Shown here piece by piece: positions 16,748 through 24,685 of a DNA stretch of 64,000 bases. The DNA is from Blastococcus saxobsidens. Lineage in GTDB: Bacteria > Actinomycetota > Actinomycetes > Mycobacteriales > Geodermatophilaceae. The translations under genes and the position numbers were made by a program. The notes under the pieces were generated by a model, which was not told the origin of the DNA, made no database searches, and worked only from the letters and a program-made list of their open reading frames with translations. The stretch is taken from positions 124,001-188,000 of the forward strand of contig NZ_JAAGWG010000006.1 of the NCBI RefSeq assembly GCF_010682065.1, written 5' to 3'. The first letter of the stretch is position 1, and every line of letters begins with the position of its first letter.

Positions 16748-18079
16748 TCATGCGATCCGGGCCGCCGACGAGGCGGCCGCCACGGCGAGCGTCCGGCTCA
16801 GGCCGGTCGGCGCGCCGGCCGAGGTGAGCTCGGTGATCCGGTCGGCGAGGAACTCGGCGTCGCGGGCGATGCCGGCGAACCGACCGGACCCCCACGTGTG
16901 CAGCCACGGCAGGCCCAGCACGTACATCCCGGGCGCCGCGGTGACCCCGCGCGCGTGCGTCGGGTAGCCGGCGCCGTCGAACACCGGCACCTTCACCCAG
17001 CTCCAGTCGGCGCGGAAGCCGATCGCCCAGACCACCGCGGCGATCCGGTCGACGTCCAGCGACTCCGGTTCGGTCTGCGGGGCCCACACCGGCGTGTAGC
17101 GGGGTTCGGCCGGGGCGTCGGCGCCGGTGCGCTCGATGTGCGCGTCGACCAGGTCCTTGGCGTTGTCGTCCACCCGGTCGGCCCGGTCGAGGTTGGCCGT
17201 CAGCTCGGGCGCGAAGGTGAACCGCCCGCCCCGTACCCCGGTCAGCGGACCGTAGAGCTGCATGCCCTCCAGCGCGAACCGGCGCAGGTCGATGTCCCGC
17301 CCGCCGTCTCGGCCCGTGACGTAGTGGTTGGTGCCCATCCGGGCTGCCTCGCCGTCCCGGTGCTGCTCGACCGGCATGTCGTAGTGGCCCATGTCGTGCA
17401 GCCAGTCGACCATGTCCCGGCCGCGGTAGCGGCGCGCGATGCGCGGCGCGCTCCCGACGGCGAGGTGCACCCGGCGTCCGGCGAGGTGCAGGTCCTCGGC
17501 GATCTGCGCGCCCGACTGCCCGGTGCCCACGACCAGCACGTCCCCGGCCGGGAGCCGGCCGGGACTGCGGTACTGCTGGCTGTGGACCTGGACGACGGTG
17601 TCGGGCAGCGCGGTCGCGTAGGGCGGGACGACGGGCAGGTGGTAACCGCCGACGGCCAGCACGACCTGGTCGGCGGCGATCTGCCCGGCGCTGGTGGTGA
17701 GCGTGTAGCCGCCGTCGGTGGACGGCGTCAGCTTCGTGACCGCGACCCCCTCGTGCACCGGCGGGCGGAAGGACGCGGCGTAGTCGCGCACGTACTCGAC
17801 GACCTCGTCCTTCAGCATGAAGCCGTCGGGGTCCTCGCCGCGGTAGGGCCAGCCGGGCAGCCGGCACTGCCAGTTCGGCGTGACCAGGCAGAAGCTGTCC
17901 CACCGGGCGTGCTGCCACTCGTGCGCGATGGTGTGACGCTCGAGGACCACGTGCTCGATGCCGCGCTGCACCAGGTGCCAGGAGATCGACAGCCCGGCCT
18001 GGCCGCCGCCGACGACGGCGACGGGCACGCGGGCAGGCAGGGCGCGGGACCTGCTGGGAGCAGTCGAGGGAAGCGTCAT
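16748..18079 (-). CDS. MSMEG_0569-family flavin-dependent oxidoreductase
   Basis: A 443-residue FAD/NADPH-dependent monooxygenase-like protein of the MSMEG_0569 nitrilase-cluster family. The FAD-binding Rossmann motif VAVVGGGQAGLSISWHL is near residue 20, a second dinucleotide motif VLVVGTGQSGAQIAEDL near residue 185, and the late VLGLPWLHTWGSGRFAGIARDAEFLADRI is typical of the family. It begins 2 bp after the nitrilase stop, so the two are co-translated. It presumably oxidises an N-containing intermediate of the cluster pathway, but the substrate is not known to me. Confidence 0.9.
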   Translation of the reverse strand: MTLPSTAPSRSRALPARVPVAVVGGGQAGLSISWHLVQRGIEHVVLERHTIAHEWQHARWDSFCLVTPNWQCRLPGWPYRGEDPDGFMLKDEVVEYVRDYAASFRPPVHEGVAVTKLTPSTDGGYTLTTSAGQIAADQVVLAVGGYHLPVVPPYATALPDTVVQVHSQQYRSPGRLPAGDVLVVGTGQSGAQIAEDLHLAGRRVHLAVGSAPRIARRYRGRDMVDWLHDMGHYDMPVEQHRDGEAARMGTNHYVTGRDGGRDIDLRRFALEGMQLYGPLTGVRGGRFTFAPELTANLDRADRVDDNAKDLVDAHIERTGADAPAEPRYTPVWAPQTEPESLDVDRIAAVVWAIGFRADWSWVKVPVFDGAGYPTHARGVTAAPGMYVLGLPWLHTWGSGRFAGIARDAEFLADRITELTSAGAPTGLSRTLAVAAASSAARIA

Positions 18080-18081
18080 GG

Positions 18082-18936
18082 TCAGACCCCCGCCAGCACG
18101 CCGTAGGTGTCGGGCCGACGGTCGCGGAGGTGCGCCATCGACCGCCGAGCCCCGTCCAGGAGCGCACGGACGTCGACGTCGGCGATGGCCAGGCCCGGCT
18201 GCACGCCGGTGGTCGCCAGCACGTCGCCGCCGGGCCCGACGATCTTGGCGCTGCAGACGAAGCGCAGGGAGCCGAACGTGCCGGCCTGGTTCGCCGAGAC
18301 CCACACGACCTGGTTCTCCAGCGCCCGCGCCTGGTCGAACAGGTCGAAGCGGCGGGTCCACCGGTCCTCGGCCAGGTCGGCAGCGGCACCCGTGCGGGAG
18401 CCGGGCCAGGCCGACATGCAGACCACGACCTCGGCGCCGTCCATGGCCAGGGTGCGGGCGGCCTCGGGGAAGGCCTTGTCGTAGCAGATCAGCATGCCCA
18501 TCCGGCCGATCGGCGAGTCGAAGGCGCGGAACCCGTCCCCGGCCGCATAGGAGTTGTTCTCCCCCAGCGGCTGGTGCACCTTGCGGTGCACGCCGAGCAC
18601 GCCGTCGCCGCAGACGGCGACCGCGGTGTTGTAGCGCTCGGCGCCGTCGGACTCGCAGAAGCCGGCGGTGACGACCATGTCGCCGGCCAGCGCGGCCAGC
18701 CGGGCGACCTCCGGGCCGTCGACGTCGAGGGCGGGCGGCAGGGCGTGCTGGTGCAGCACCTGCTCGACGCCGTGCTCCCCGAGATCTGCCAGGTAACCGC
18801 CGAGCGCGGCCTCCGGGAGCGCCAGGAGCGAGGCGCCGCGCGCCCGGGCCAGGCCGACCAGGTCGGCGATCAGGGCGAAGGTCTGGTCGAGGTCGCGCCC
18901 GAAGGGGGCGGCGGCCGCGGCGAGGGTGAGGGTCAC
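18082..18936 (-). CDS. Nitrilase (Nit1C cluster type)
   Basis: A 284-residue nitrilase-superfamily enzyme with an intact triad: Glu42 in LPEAALGGY, Lys119 in HRKVHQP and Cys151 in LICYDKAFPEAA. Nitrilases hydrolyse R-CN to the acid and ammonia; members of this conserved cluster have been linked to cyanide or nitrile use. The GTG at 18936 overlaps the preceding GNAT/AIR-synthase stop by 4 bp. It is the catalytic partner of the degenerate paralogue at 15854. Confidence 0.92.
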   Translation of the reverse strand: MTLTLAAAAAPFGRDLDQTFALIADLVGLARARGASLLALPEAALGGYLADLGEHGVEQVLHQHALPPALDVDGPEVARLAALAGDMVVTAGFCESDGAERYNTAVAVCGDGVLGVHRKVHQPLGENNSYAAGDGFRAFDSPIGRMGMLICYDKAFPEAARTLAMDGAEVVVCMSAWPGSRTGAAADLAEDRWTRRFDLFDQARALENQVVWVSANQAGTFGSLRFVCSAKIVGPGGDVLATTGVQPGLAIADVDVRALLDGARRSMAHLRDRRPDTYGVLAGV

Positions 18937-20399
18937 GGGTGGTCTCCGGGGGTCGGGCGGCTGGGGAGGCCGGCGGTGCCCAGCCCGGTGACGGAGCCGG
19001 GCAGGGCGGGGGTCAGGGATCCGTCGGGCCAGCGCAGCCGCACGCCGGTTCCGGGCACGAGCTCGCCGCAGGCGGCGGTGGTGGCGGGGCCGGCGTCCGC
19101 GACGGAGGCGCCGGGGACGTCGGTGGTGAGGAAGGCGGTGCCGGGGAAGCAGCTGAACCAGTCGCCGACGCTCGCGCCGGCGGGGCGCGGGACGGCGGCC
19201 ACGTCAAGGACGGCCCCGCAGCCGCTGGCCTCGGCGAGCATGCCGAGGGTGCCGACGAGGCCGGCCATGCTCACGTCCTTGGCCGCGGCCGGGGCGGTGC
19301 GGGCCACGACCGAGCCCATGTGCTGCAGCTGTGCACGGGTCCGGCTGCTGGTGGAGTCCCACTGCCGGCCGGTGTGCCCCCGCCGCCAGCCACCACCGAG
19401 GTCGGCGGTGAGCGAGACGACGTGCCCGGGGCGTCCACCCCCGGCCGGGACCGGCCGGTCGGTGCGGCCCAGCGCGGTCACGCTCAGCGCGGCCGGAACG
19501 CCGAACTGGGTGTGCCCACCCAGTACCGGCACGCCCCACGCGCTGCTGGCGGCCTTCAGGCCGGCGAGGACACGGGCGGCGAAGGATTCGTCCCGGGCGC
19601 CGACGGCGTCGAGCAGCCCGAGCGGCGTGGCGCCCATCGCGGAGAGGTCGTTGACGTTGACCAGCACCCCGCACCAGCCGGCCCACTCGGGGTCGCGCTC
19701 GACCATCGAGGGCAGGATCGCGTCGCAGGCGGCGACGACGTCGGTGCCGGGCACCGGCGCACCGTCGTCTCCGACGAACCCGCTGCCGCCCAGGTGCAGC
19801 CCGGCGAGCAGCCCGCCGAGCGGGGCCTTGGTCGCCCGGGCCAGGGCGGCCAGCCGGCCGACCGGCCAGGTCATCGTGGTGTGACCGACCCCGGCCACCT
19901 GCGCCGTCCCCGTCGGCTGCCAGCCCAGGCGGGAGAACAGCCGGGCGTGGCGGTCCTGCACGGTGGCGTCGAAGCGCAGCACACCGGCCTCCTCCGCGCG
20001 GGCGCACGCCGCCGTCACGAGGGCCGGCCCGACGCCCGGCGGGGTGCCCGGGGCGGCGACCAGCCGGGAACCGGTCCACCACCCCACGTCGGCCGCGCCC
20101 GGATCGACGGGGCCGAGCCGCACACCGCCGAACACCTCCCCGGTCGCCGCCCGGGCGACCAGCACGACGGTGCGCGGGTCGTCGTCGGCGTCGTCCCGGT
20201 CGCTGCCGGCGAACAGGCCCTGGTCGTGGACGAAGGCGCCGTGCCGCAGCTCGCGGTGGGCGGCCACGCCGGCGGCGTCGGCCTCCTCGATCTGCCAGGT
20301 TCCGGGGCGGGGTGGAACGCGGAAGTCCACCAGCAGGACGCTGCGCTCGAGGCTCGCCCGGTCCGCGGCCTCCTCCTCCCGTACGGGCGCCGCGGTCAT
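18933..20399 (-). CDS. MSMEG_0567-type fusion: GNAT acetyltransferase plus AIR-synthase-like domain
   Basis: A 488-residue two-domain protein. Residues about 30-180 are a GNAT domain (WQIEEADAAGVAAHRELRHGAFVHDQGLF... related to cyanobacterial Sll0786). Residues 190-480 are an AIR-synthase/selenophosphate-synthetase-like domain (MVERDPEWAGWCGVLVNVNDLSAMGATPLGLLDAV, AKDVSMAGLVGTLGMLAE; related to Sll0787). In cyanobacteria these are two genes; the fused form is the mycobacterial arrangement. The ATG at 20399 overlaps the radical SAM stop (ATGA). The ATP-binding domain may activate an intermediate that the acetyltransferase modifies; this is inference. Confidence 0.88.
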   Translation of the reverse strand: MTAAPVREEEAADRASLERSVLLVDFRVPPRPGTWQIEEADAAGVAAHRELRHGAFVHDQGLFAGSDRDDADDDPRTVVLVARAATGEVFGGVRLGPVDPGAADVGWWTGSRLVAAPGTPPGVGPALVTAACARAEEAGVLRFDATVQDRHARLFSRLGWQPTGTAQVAGVGHTTMTWPVGRLAALARATKAPLGGLLAGLHLGGSGFVGDDGAPVPGTDVVAACDAILPSMVERDPEWAGWCGVLVNVNDLSAMGATPLGLLDAVGARDESFAARVLAGLKAASSAWGVPVLGGHTQFGVPAALSVTALGRTDRPVPAGGGRPGHVVSLTADLGGGWRRGHTGRQWDSTSSRTRAQLQHMGSVVARTAPAAAKDVSMAGLVGTLGMLAEASGCGAVLDVAAVPRPAGASVGDWFSCFPGTAFLTTDVPGASVADAGPATTAACGELVPGTGVRLRWPDGSLTPALPGSVTGLGTAGLPSRPTPGDHP

Positions 20400-21499
20400 G
20401 CGCCGGCCGCCTGGAGCGCGCTGCAGGCGCCGCAGGCCGCGCAGCCGGCGCCCTGGTCGGCGCCGCGCATGCCCAGCCGGCGCAACCCGGCGGCGACCCG
20501 GTGGGTCACGTCGCCGAGCAGCTGCGGGTCCGGGGCGCCGACGCCGTCGGCCATGGCCAGCGTGCCGGCGAGCGGACGGTAGGGGACGACGAAGGGGTAG
20601 ACGCCCCGCTCGGCCAGCCGCAGCGCACCGGCGACCAGTCCGTCGGGGTCCTCCCCCAGCCCGACCAGCAGGTAGGTGGAGACCCTGTTCGGGCCGAAGA
20701 CGCGCACCGCCTCGTCCCAGGCGGCGTCGTACTGGCTCATCGGCACGCTCGCCTTGCCCGGCATCCAGCGCGCCCGGACCGCGTCGTCCAGGGACTCGAC
20801 GTGGATGCCGACGGCGGTGGCCCCGGCATCCCGGAGCTCGGTGAGGGCATCGAGGTCCTCGGGGGCCGGCGGCTCGCACTGAACCTGGATCGGCAGCCCC
20901 GGCACCGCGGCCGTGACCGCTCGCACACACCGCGCGAGGTGCCGGGCTCCGCGGTCGCGGCCGTTCGTCGTCCCGGTGGTCATGACCATCTGCGTCACGC
21001 CGTCCAACCGGACCGCGGCCTCGGCGACCTCCGCGAGCTGCGCCGGGGTCTTCACCGCGGTGGTGGTCCCGGCGGCCAGCGACGCCTCGATCGCGCAGAA
21101 CCGGCAGCGGTCGGCCTCGGCGTACCGGATGCAGGTCTGCACCACGGTGGTGGCCAGCACGTCCCTGCCGTGCAGCCGGGCGAGCTGCTCGTAGGGCACG
21201 CCGTCGGCGGTGGTCAGGTCGTAGAAGCGGGGGCGCTCGATCGCCTCCGCCTCCAGACCGAGGTCGGCGCCGTCGAGCAGCAACCGGCCGTTGCTGATCG
21301 AGTAGGGCGAGTCCGGGTTGAGCGGCAGGGCGGCACCGGAGCCGCCGAGCAGCACGTGCCCGTCGTCGCTGGGACCCGCCCCGGCCCGTCTCCGGACCGG
21401 GGCGTCGACCCGGACCCCGAGGATCGCGACGTCCACGCGGGTGGACGTGCGTCCGGGGGCCCCTGTCGGTGAACTCGCTCTCTCCGGGGCCTGGGTCAC
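20396..21499 (-). CDS. MSMEG_0568-family radical SAM enzyme
   Basis: A 367-residue radical SAM protein. The 4Fe-4S cysteines are in TCIRYAEADRCRFCAIE (Cys123, Cys132, Cys135), a CX8CX2C spacing instead of the usual CX3CX2C. A second small cluster, GCAACGACSAL, sits at the extreme C-terminus and may bind another cofactor. The GTG at 21499 follows GAGGG, 10 bp after the MSMEG_0572 stop, and the stop overlaps the next gene. Its radical reaction is probably the key chemical step of the cluster. Confidence 0.9.
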   Translation of the reverse strand: MTQAPERASSPTGAPGRTSTRVDVAILGVRVDAPVRRRAGAGPSDDGHVLLGGSGAALPLNPDSPYSISNGRLLLDGADLGLEAEAIERPRFYDLTTADGVPYEQLARLHGRDVLATTVVQTCIRYAEADRCRFCAIEASLAAGTTTAVKTPAQLAEVAEAAVRLDGVTQMVMTTGTTNGRDRGARHLARCVRAVTAAVPGLPIQVQCEPPAPEDLDALTELRDAGATAVGIHVESLDDAVRARWMPGKASVPMSQYDAAWDEAVRVFGPNRVSTYLLVGLGEDPDGLVAGALRLAERGVYPFVVPYRPLAGTLAMADGVGAPDPQLLGDVTHRVAAGLRRLGMRGADQGAGCAACGACSALQAAGA

Positions 21500-21509
21500 G
21501 ATCGGGCCC

Positions 21510-22067
21510 TCAGAGGTTGTAGGTGGAGTTGATGATGGCGCCCTTGCGGGCGTAGTGGATCAGCGCGTCCTGCACGTCGAGCGGGTGGCAGGGGATGCAG
21601 CCGGCGATCAGGTCCTCCTCGCGCAGACCGTGCAGGCTCAGCCCGAAGCGGCAGACGTAGACCGTGCCGCCCTCCTCGATGAACCGCTCGATCTGGGTGT
21701 TGATGTTGTGCTCACCGGGGAAGGCGGAGTCGCCGGTCGTCGGGAAGCCCCGGGTGGCCATCGCGTTCATGGCGGCCGGGCCGTAGAAGTAGAGGACCGA
21801 CTCGTAGCCCTTGCGCAGCGCCCGCAGCGCCTGGAGGCAGGCGACGAAGCTGACCGAGGACTCGTGCGCGATGCCGTGCACGAGGGTGAAGTACGACTCG
21901 CCCTCGCCGGCCTGGTAGTCGGGGAAGATCTTGGTCGAGCCGTAGAGGTTGCTGCCCGGGGGCAGCGAGGGGTGCGGGATCTCCCCCAGGCTCTGCAGCT
22001 GCCTGGCCTTGAGGTCCTCGTCGTCGATCAGCGGGGTGCCGGTGGTGGCGGGCATGGTCTGGGTCAC
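21510..22067 (-). CDS. MSMEG_0572/Sll0783-family nitrogen-starvation protein
   Basis: A 185-residue protein of the MSMEG_0572/Sll0783 family (SLGEIPHPSLPPGSNLYGSTKI near the start, YVCRFGLSLHGLREEDLIAGC in the C-terminal half). Sll0783 is induced by nitrogen starvation in cyanobacteria. Two cysteines, GCIPCH, lie near the end. GTG 22067 is preferred because AGAAGGAG lies 8 bp before it; the ATG at 22055 is the alternative. The 46-bp gap to the amidohydrolase gene suggests one operon. Confidence 0.9.
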   Translation of the reverse strand: MTQTMPATTGTPLIDDEDLKARQLQSLGEIPHPSLPPGSNLYGSTKIFPDYQAGEGESYFTLVHGIAHESSVSFVACLQALRALRKGYESVLYFYGPAAMNAMATRGFPTTGDSAFPGEHNINTQIERFIEEGGTVYVCRFGLSLHGLREEDLIAGCIPCHPLDVQDALIHYARKGAIINSTYNL

Positions 22068-22113
22068 GGGAGTGCTCCTTCTTCTCGGTGGGTCGGGCTG
22101 GTCGGGTACGGGG

Positions 22114-22953
22114 TCAGAGGCCGTGCAGGGCCTCGAAGTTGCGACGGAAGACCAGGTCGGTGAGCTCGGTCCCGGCGGTGGCGGCGAGCAGCCGGGCGTG
22201 CTCGCCCTCGAAGTCACCCCAGGGCTGGTCGGAGGCGAAGAGCACGCGGTCGTGGCCCATGCCGTGCCGCTCGATCTCGGCGGCGAGCCAGCGCGGCGCG
22301 AAGCCGATCGCCCAGCTGGTGTCGGTGTAGACGCGCTTGCCGGCGGCGATCCACTCGAAGAACCGCTGACCGATGAGCTTGATGTGGCCGCTCATCCCCC
22401 CACCCATGTGGACGAGGTGGACGGCGACGTCGTCGGCGTACCGGTCGACCAGGCGGCCCACCTGGTCGATGTCGCTGGCCGCACCGGGACTCGTGTGCAC
22501 GTGCACCACGAGGCCCCGTTCGCGGGCGGTGGTGAAGACGGCGTCCAGCTGCGGGCGGCAGGCCTCGTCGTCGACCCCACCACCGAGCAGGAAGGAGAGC
22601 TTGAGCGCGGTGACGCCGTCCTCCTCGGCCAGCGCGAGCGCCCGGGCCGTCGCCGCGGCGTCCTGCGGCCGGGGGCTGGTCCAGATCCCGGCGCGGATCC
22701 GGTCGTCCTTCTGCGCCGCCTCGACGACCAGCTCGTTGAGCGCGAAGGATGCGCTCACGTCGGGAACGCCGTAGTTCGGGATGACCAGGGCGCGCTCGGT
22801 GCCCTCGCGGTCGAGGTCGGCGATCAGCTCGGCGATGGTGGCCCGGGCAGTGGTGTCCGGGTTGACCGGCGGGCCGCCGTAGAAGGGGTGCGCGGGAAGC
22901 ACGCCGAGGTGCCGGTGCGCGTCGTGCACCCGAGCCGGACCCCGCGTCGTCAT
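22114..22953 (-). CDS. Amidohydrolase (amidohydro-rel type), first gene of the nitrilase operon
   Basis: A 279-residue TIM-barrel hydrolase of the Amidohydro_2 family. Metal-ligand regions are visible: VHDAHRHLG (HxH) at the start, LVVHVHTSPGAA in the middle, VHLVHMGGG, and LFASDQPWGDFEGEHA (Asp) near the end. It would hydrolyse or decarboxylate a cyclic or amide substrate. ATG 22953 is the first codon with family support. Its place at the head of the nitrilase operon suggests an accessory step. A possible GlnR-type half-site lies 50 bp upstream. Confidence 0.82.
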   Translation of the reverse strand: MTTRGPARVHDAHRHLGVLPAHPFYGGPPVNPDTTARATIAELIADLDREGTERALVIPNYGVPDVSASFALNELVVEAAQKDDRIRAGIWTSPRPQDAAATARALALAEEDGVTALKLSFLLGGGVDDEACRPQLDAVFTTARERGLVVHVHTSPGAASDIDQVGRLVDRYADDVAVHLVHMGGGMSGHIKLIGQRFFEWIAAGKRVYTDTSWAIGFAPRWLAAEIERHGMGHDRVLFASDQPWGDFEGEHARLLAATAGTELTDLVFRRNFEALHGL

Positions 22954-23002
22954 GCGAGAAGGCTCGTGCCGGCGTGTGTCCCCGTGGTGACGACCGGAAA
23001 CA

Positions 23003-23019
23003 GTTCCCGTTGCGTTATC
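23003..23019 (-). promoter_or_regulatory. Possible GlnR-like half box
   Basis: On the minus strand GATAAC-GCAACG-GGAAC fits the GNTAAC-N6-GNAAC half of actinobacterial GlnR boxes (AC-N9-AC spacing). It lies in the 155-bp gap between the amidohydrolase operon and MSMEG_0570. Only one half is convincing, so this is tentative, but nitrogen control suits the cluster. Confidence 0.3.
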
Positions 23020-23108
23020 CGGCCCGTCGGGGTGCTGCGTTTCAGCGCAGTTGCCCGGGGTGCCCGGAGTCACCCGGGGCCGGCCCGTCCATCGACCAGA
23101 CTGACGGG

Positions 23109-23399
23109 ATGCCCGAGGTGCTGATGGACGTGGAGTGGCCCGACGGCGGCCGGGAGTGGTTGTACTCGCCGTCGACGGTGGTGGAGGACGTCTTCGCCGC
23201 CGGCGCCGAGTACCCCCTGCCCGTGTTCCTCGAGCTGACCCGGCAGGCGATGACCGAGGCGAGCGACCGGGTGCAGGCCCGGTTCGGATTCCGGTGCCCG
23301 CGGGCGGCGGCCACCCTGGCCGGCGTCGAGGCGACCGCGGCCCGCCTCACGGACGGGTCGACCGACGGAGTCGTCCGGGTGGCCGGTTTCCGCCGCTGA
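23109..23399 (+). CDS. MSMEG_0570-family nitrogen-starvation protein
   Basis: A 96-residue protein of the MSMEG_0570 family (MPEVLMDVEWPDG, YSPSTVVEDVFAAGAEYPL, RVQARFGFRCPRAAATL). It is a small single-domain protein without membrane segments, present in most nitrilase clusters but of unknown role. Unlike the rest of the cluster it is divergent. The ATG has no ribosome site but lies 6 nt after CAGACT (23097-23102), suggesting a leaderless transcript. Confidence 0.85.
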   Translation: MPEVLMDVEWPDGGREWLYSPSTVVEDVFAAGAEYPLPVFLELTRQAMTEASDRVQARFGFRCPRAAATLAGVEATAARLTDGSTDGVVRVAGFRR

Positions 23400-23673
23400 G
23401 CACGGCGCCGACGCCCCGCCTCGCCGTCCTGTCGCGCGTCCACCGAACCGCCGATACGGGGGCACGTCCGGCCCGCCTTCTCCGGCTCCACTGACACCAG
23501 CCGGCGACCGGTCGACGTCGCCGGGATCCAGCAGCCGCCGCCCGGACCGCGTAGGTCGTCGCCCGGGCCGACCGGCGGGTCCAGGAGACGCCGGCCGTCC
23601 TCACCATCACCATGGCACCCGCCCCGCCGTCGGCACCGCCGGCTGACGGCACCGTCGGACACGAGGAGTTGCC

Positions 23674-23898
23674 GTGCGCGTTCGCCGCTGGGCAGAACTG
23701 AGCAGCCGCCAGCAGACCGCCGTCCTGGTCGCCGTCTCGGTGCAGCTGTCGCTCGCCGCCACCGCATACGCCGACCTGATCACCCGTCCGGCCGAGCAGG
23801 TCAACGGGCCCAAGGGACGGTGGGCCCTGGTCATCGCGGTCACCGGCATCGGGCCGCTGGCGTGGTTCAGGCGGGGCCGCCGGACTGCGGGCCGGTGA
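23674..23898 (+). CDS. Small PLDc_N-like membrane protein
   Basis: A 74-residue protein with two membrane segments (about residues 15-33 and 48-65) and a positive end (FRRGRR). The pattern DLITRPAEQVNGPKGRWALVIAVTGIGPLAWF matches the phospholipase-D nuclease N-terminal (PLDc_N) type of small actinobacterial membrane protein. GTG 23674 is the first codon that gives the complete first helix; GAGGAG lies just upstream. Function unknown. The 274 bp before it contain no gene that I can support. Confidence 0.6.
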   Translation: MRVRRWAELSSRQQTAVLVAVSVQLSLAATAYADLITRPAEQVNGPKGRWALVIAVTGIGPLAWFRRGRRTAGR

Positions 23899-24030
23899 GG
23901 CAGGCGAGACCGGCGCGCGGCACGTGCGCGGGGCGTTGGAGCGGCTGTCGACGGCGAGCCCGTCGACGGCCACCGATCAGCCGGGACCGGGCCCGACGCT
24001 GCCCGACCCAGAGGTGCCGCGGACCCGACG

Positions 24031-24183
24031 GTGAGGGCAGTGCAGATCACCCGCTTCCTCGGGCCCGAGGTCCTGGACGTCGTCGACGTCCCCGAGCCGG
24101 AGGCCGGGCCCGGTGAGCAGGTCCACGACGTCTCCACCGCCGGCGTGACCACGCCGACACCCACCACCCGCTGTCGTGAGAAC
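24031..24183 (+). pseudogene. 5' fragment A of a quinone oxidoreductase gene
   Basis: About 50 codons matching the start of the intact gene at 33682: RAVQITRF.GPEVLDVVDVPEP...DVSTAG, then a one-base deletion after GGCGTGA moves the frame, while the DNA still matches ..ACGCCGACACCCACCACC. Homology stops soon after. It is the leftmost of three truncated copies in the same orientation. The surrounding 424-bp interval 23899-24322 holds nothing else that I can recognise. Confidence 0.75.
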
Positions 24184-24322
24184 CGCCTGGGTGGCGAGGG
24201 TCGGGCAACAGCGCTGGTGCTCGCGCAGCGATCGCGCCCACGCACGACAGTCACGCCGCGCCTGCGGCCCCGGCCGACCGGAGAAGCGGGTAGGCGTCTC
24301 GTCGGTCAGGCCCGCAATCGGG

Positions 24323-24685
24323 TCAGTCGGTGGGCGGGAGCGGCTCCGACAGGTCCCAGATCCCCTCGAAATGGGCGGCGACCAGTGGCCAGACCAGGCG
24401 ACGACCGTCCTCGATCGAGCAGACCTCGTCAGCCAGTGGCGGGAGGACGACGAAATGGTGAGGGATCACCCGGCCTGCGCGATCCTGCCGCCCCAGCGGA
24501 TCCGGGAATCGCAACGCCACCACCTCGGGCAACTCCGCCGTCCCGGAGACCCGGGCCCAGACTTCCGGACCGTCGTCGATCTCGGAGAAGGCGACGTCGT
24601 AGACCCGGAGCGGCTCCTCGAAGCCTCCGTCCCGGAGGAACCGGAAGCCCCAGGTCCGCCCGCGGGTGGCCCAGATCAGGGTCAT
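24323..24685 (-). CDS. Hypothetical protein paired with a P-loop GTPase
   Basis: A 120-residue soluble protein that I do not recognise. It starts [21 protein letters not shown] and has a beta-rich look with several Trp and aromatic residues and no signal or membrane segment. Its ATG overlaps the GTPase stop by 4 bp (ATGA), so it is translationally coupled downstream of that gene. It could be the effector, adaptor or regulator of the GTPase. The pair is the first cassette of the island, just right of quinone-oxidoreductase fragment A. Confidence 0.7.
   Translation of the reverse strand: MTLIWATRGRTWGFRFLRDGGFEEPLRVYDVAFSEIDDGPEVWARVSGTAELPEVVALRFPDPLGRQDRAGRVIPHHFVVLPPLADEVCSIEDGRRLVWPLVAAHFEGIWDLSEPLPPTD

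Noticed and set aside
15887-18106. Long rightward open frame of 739 codons
   Set aside because: It is antisense to the nitrilase-like and flavoprotein genes, has composition of a high-GC shadow (Arg/Gly/His-rich) and no domain pattern.
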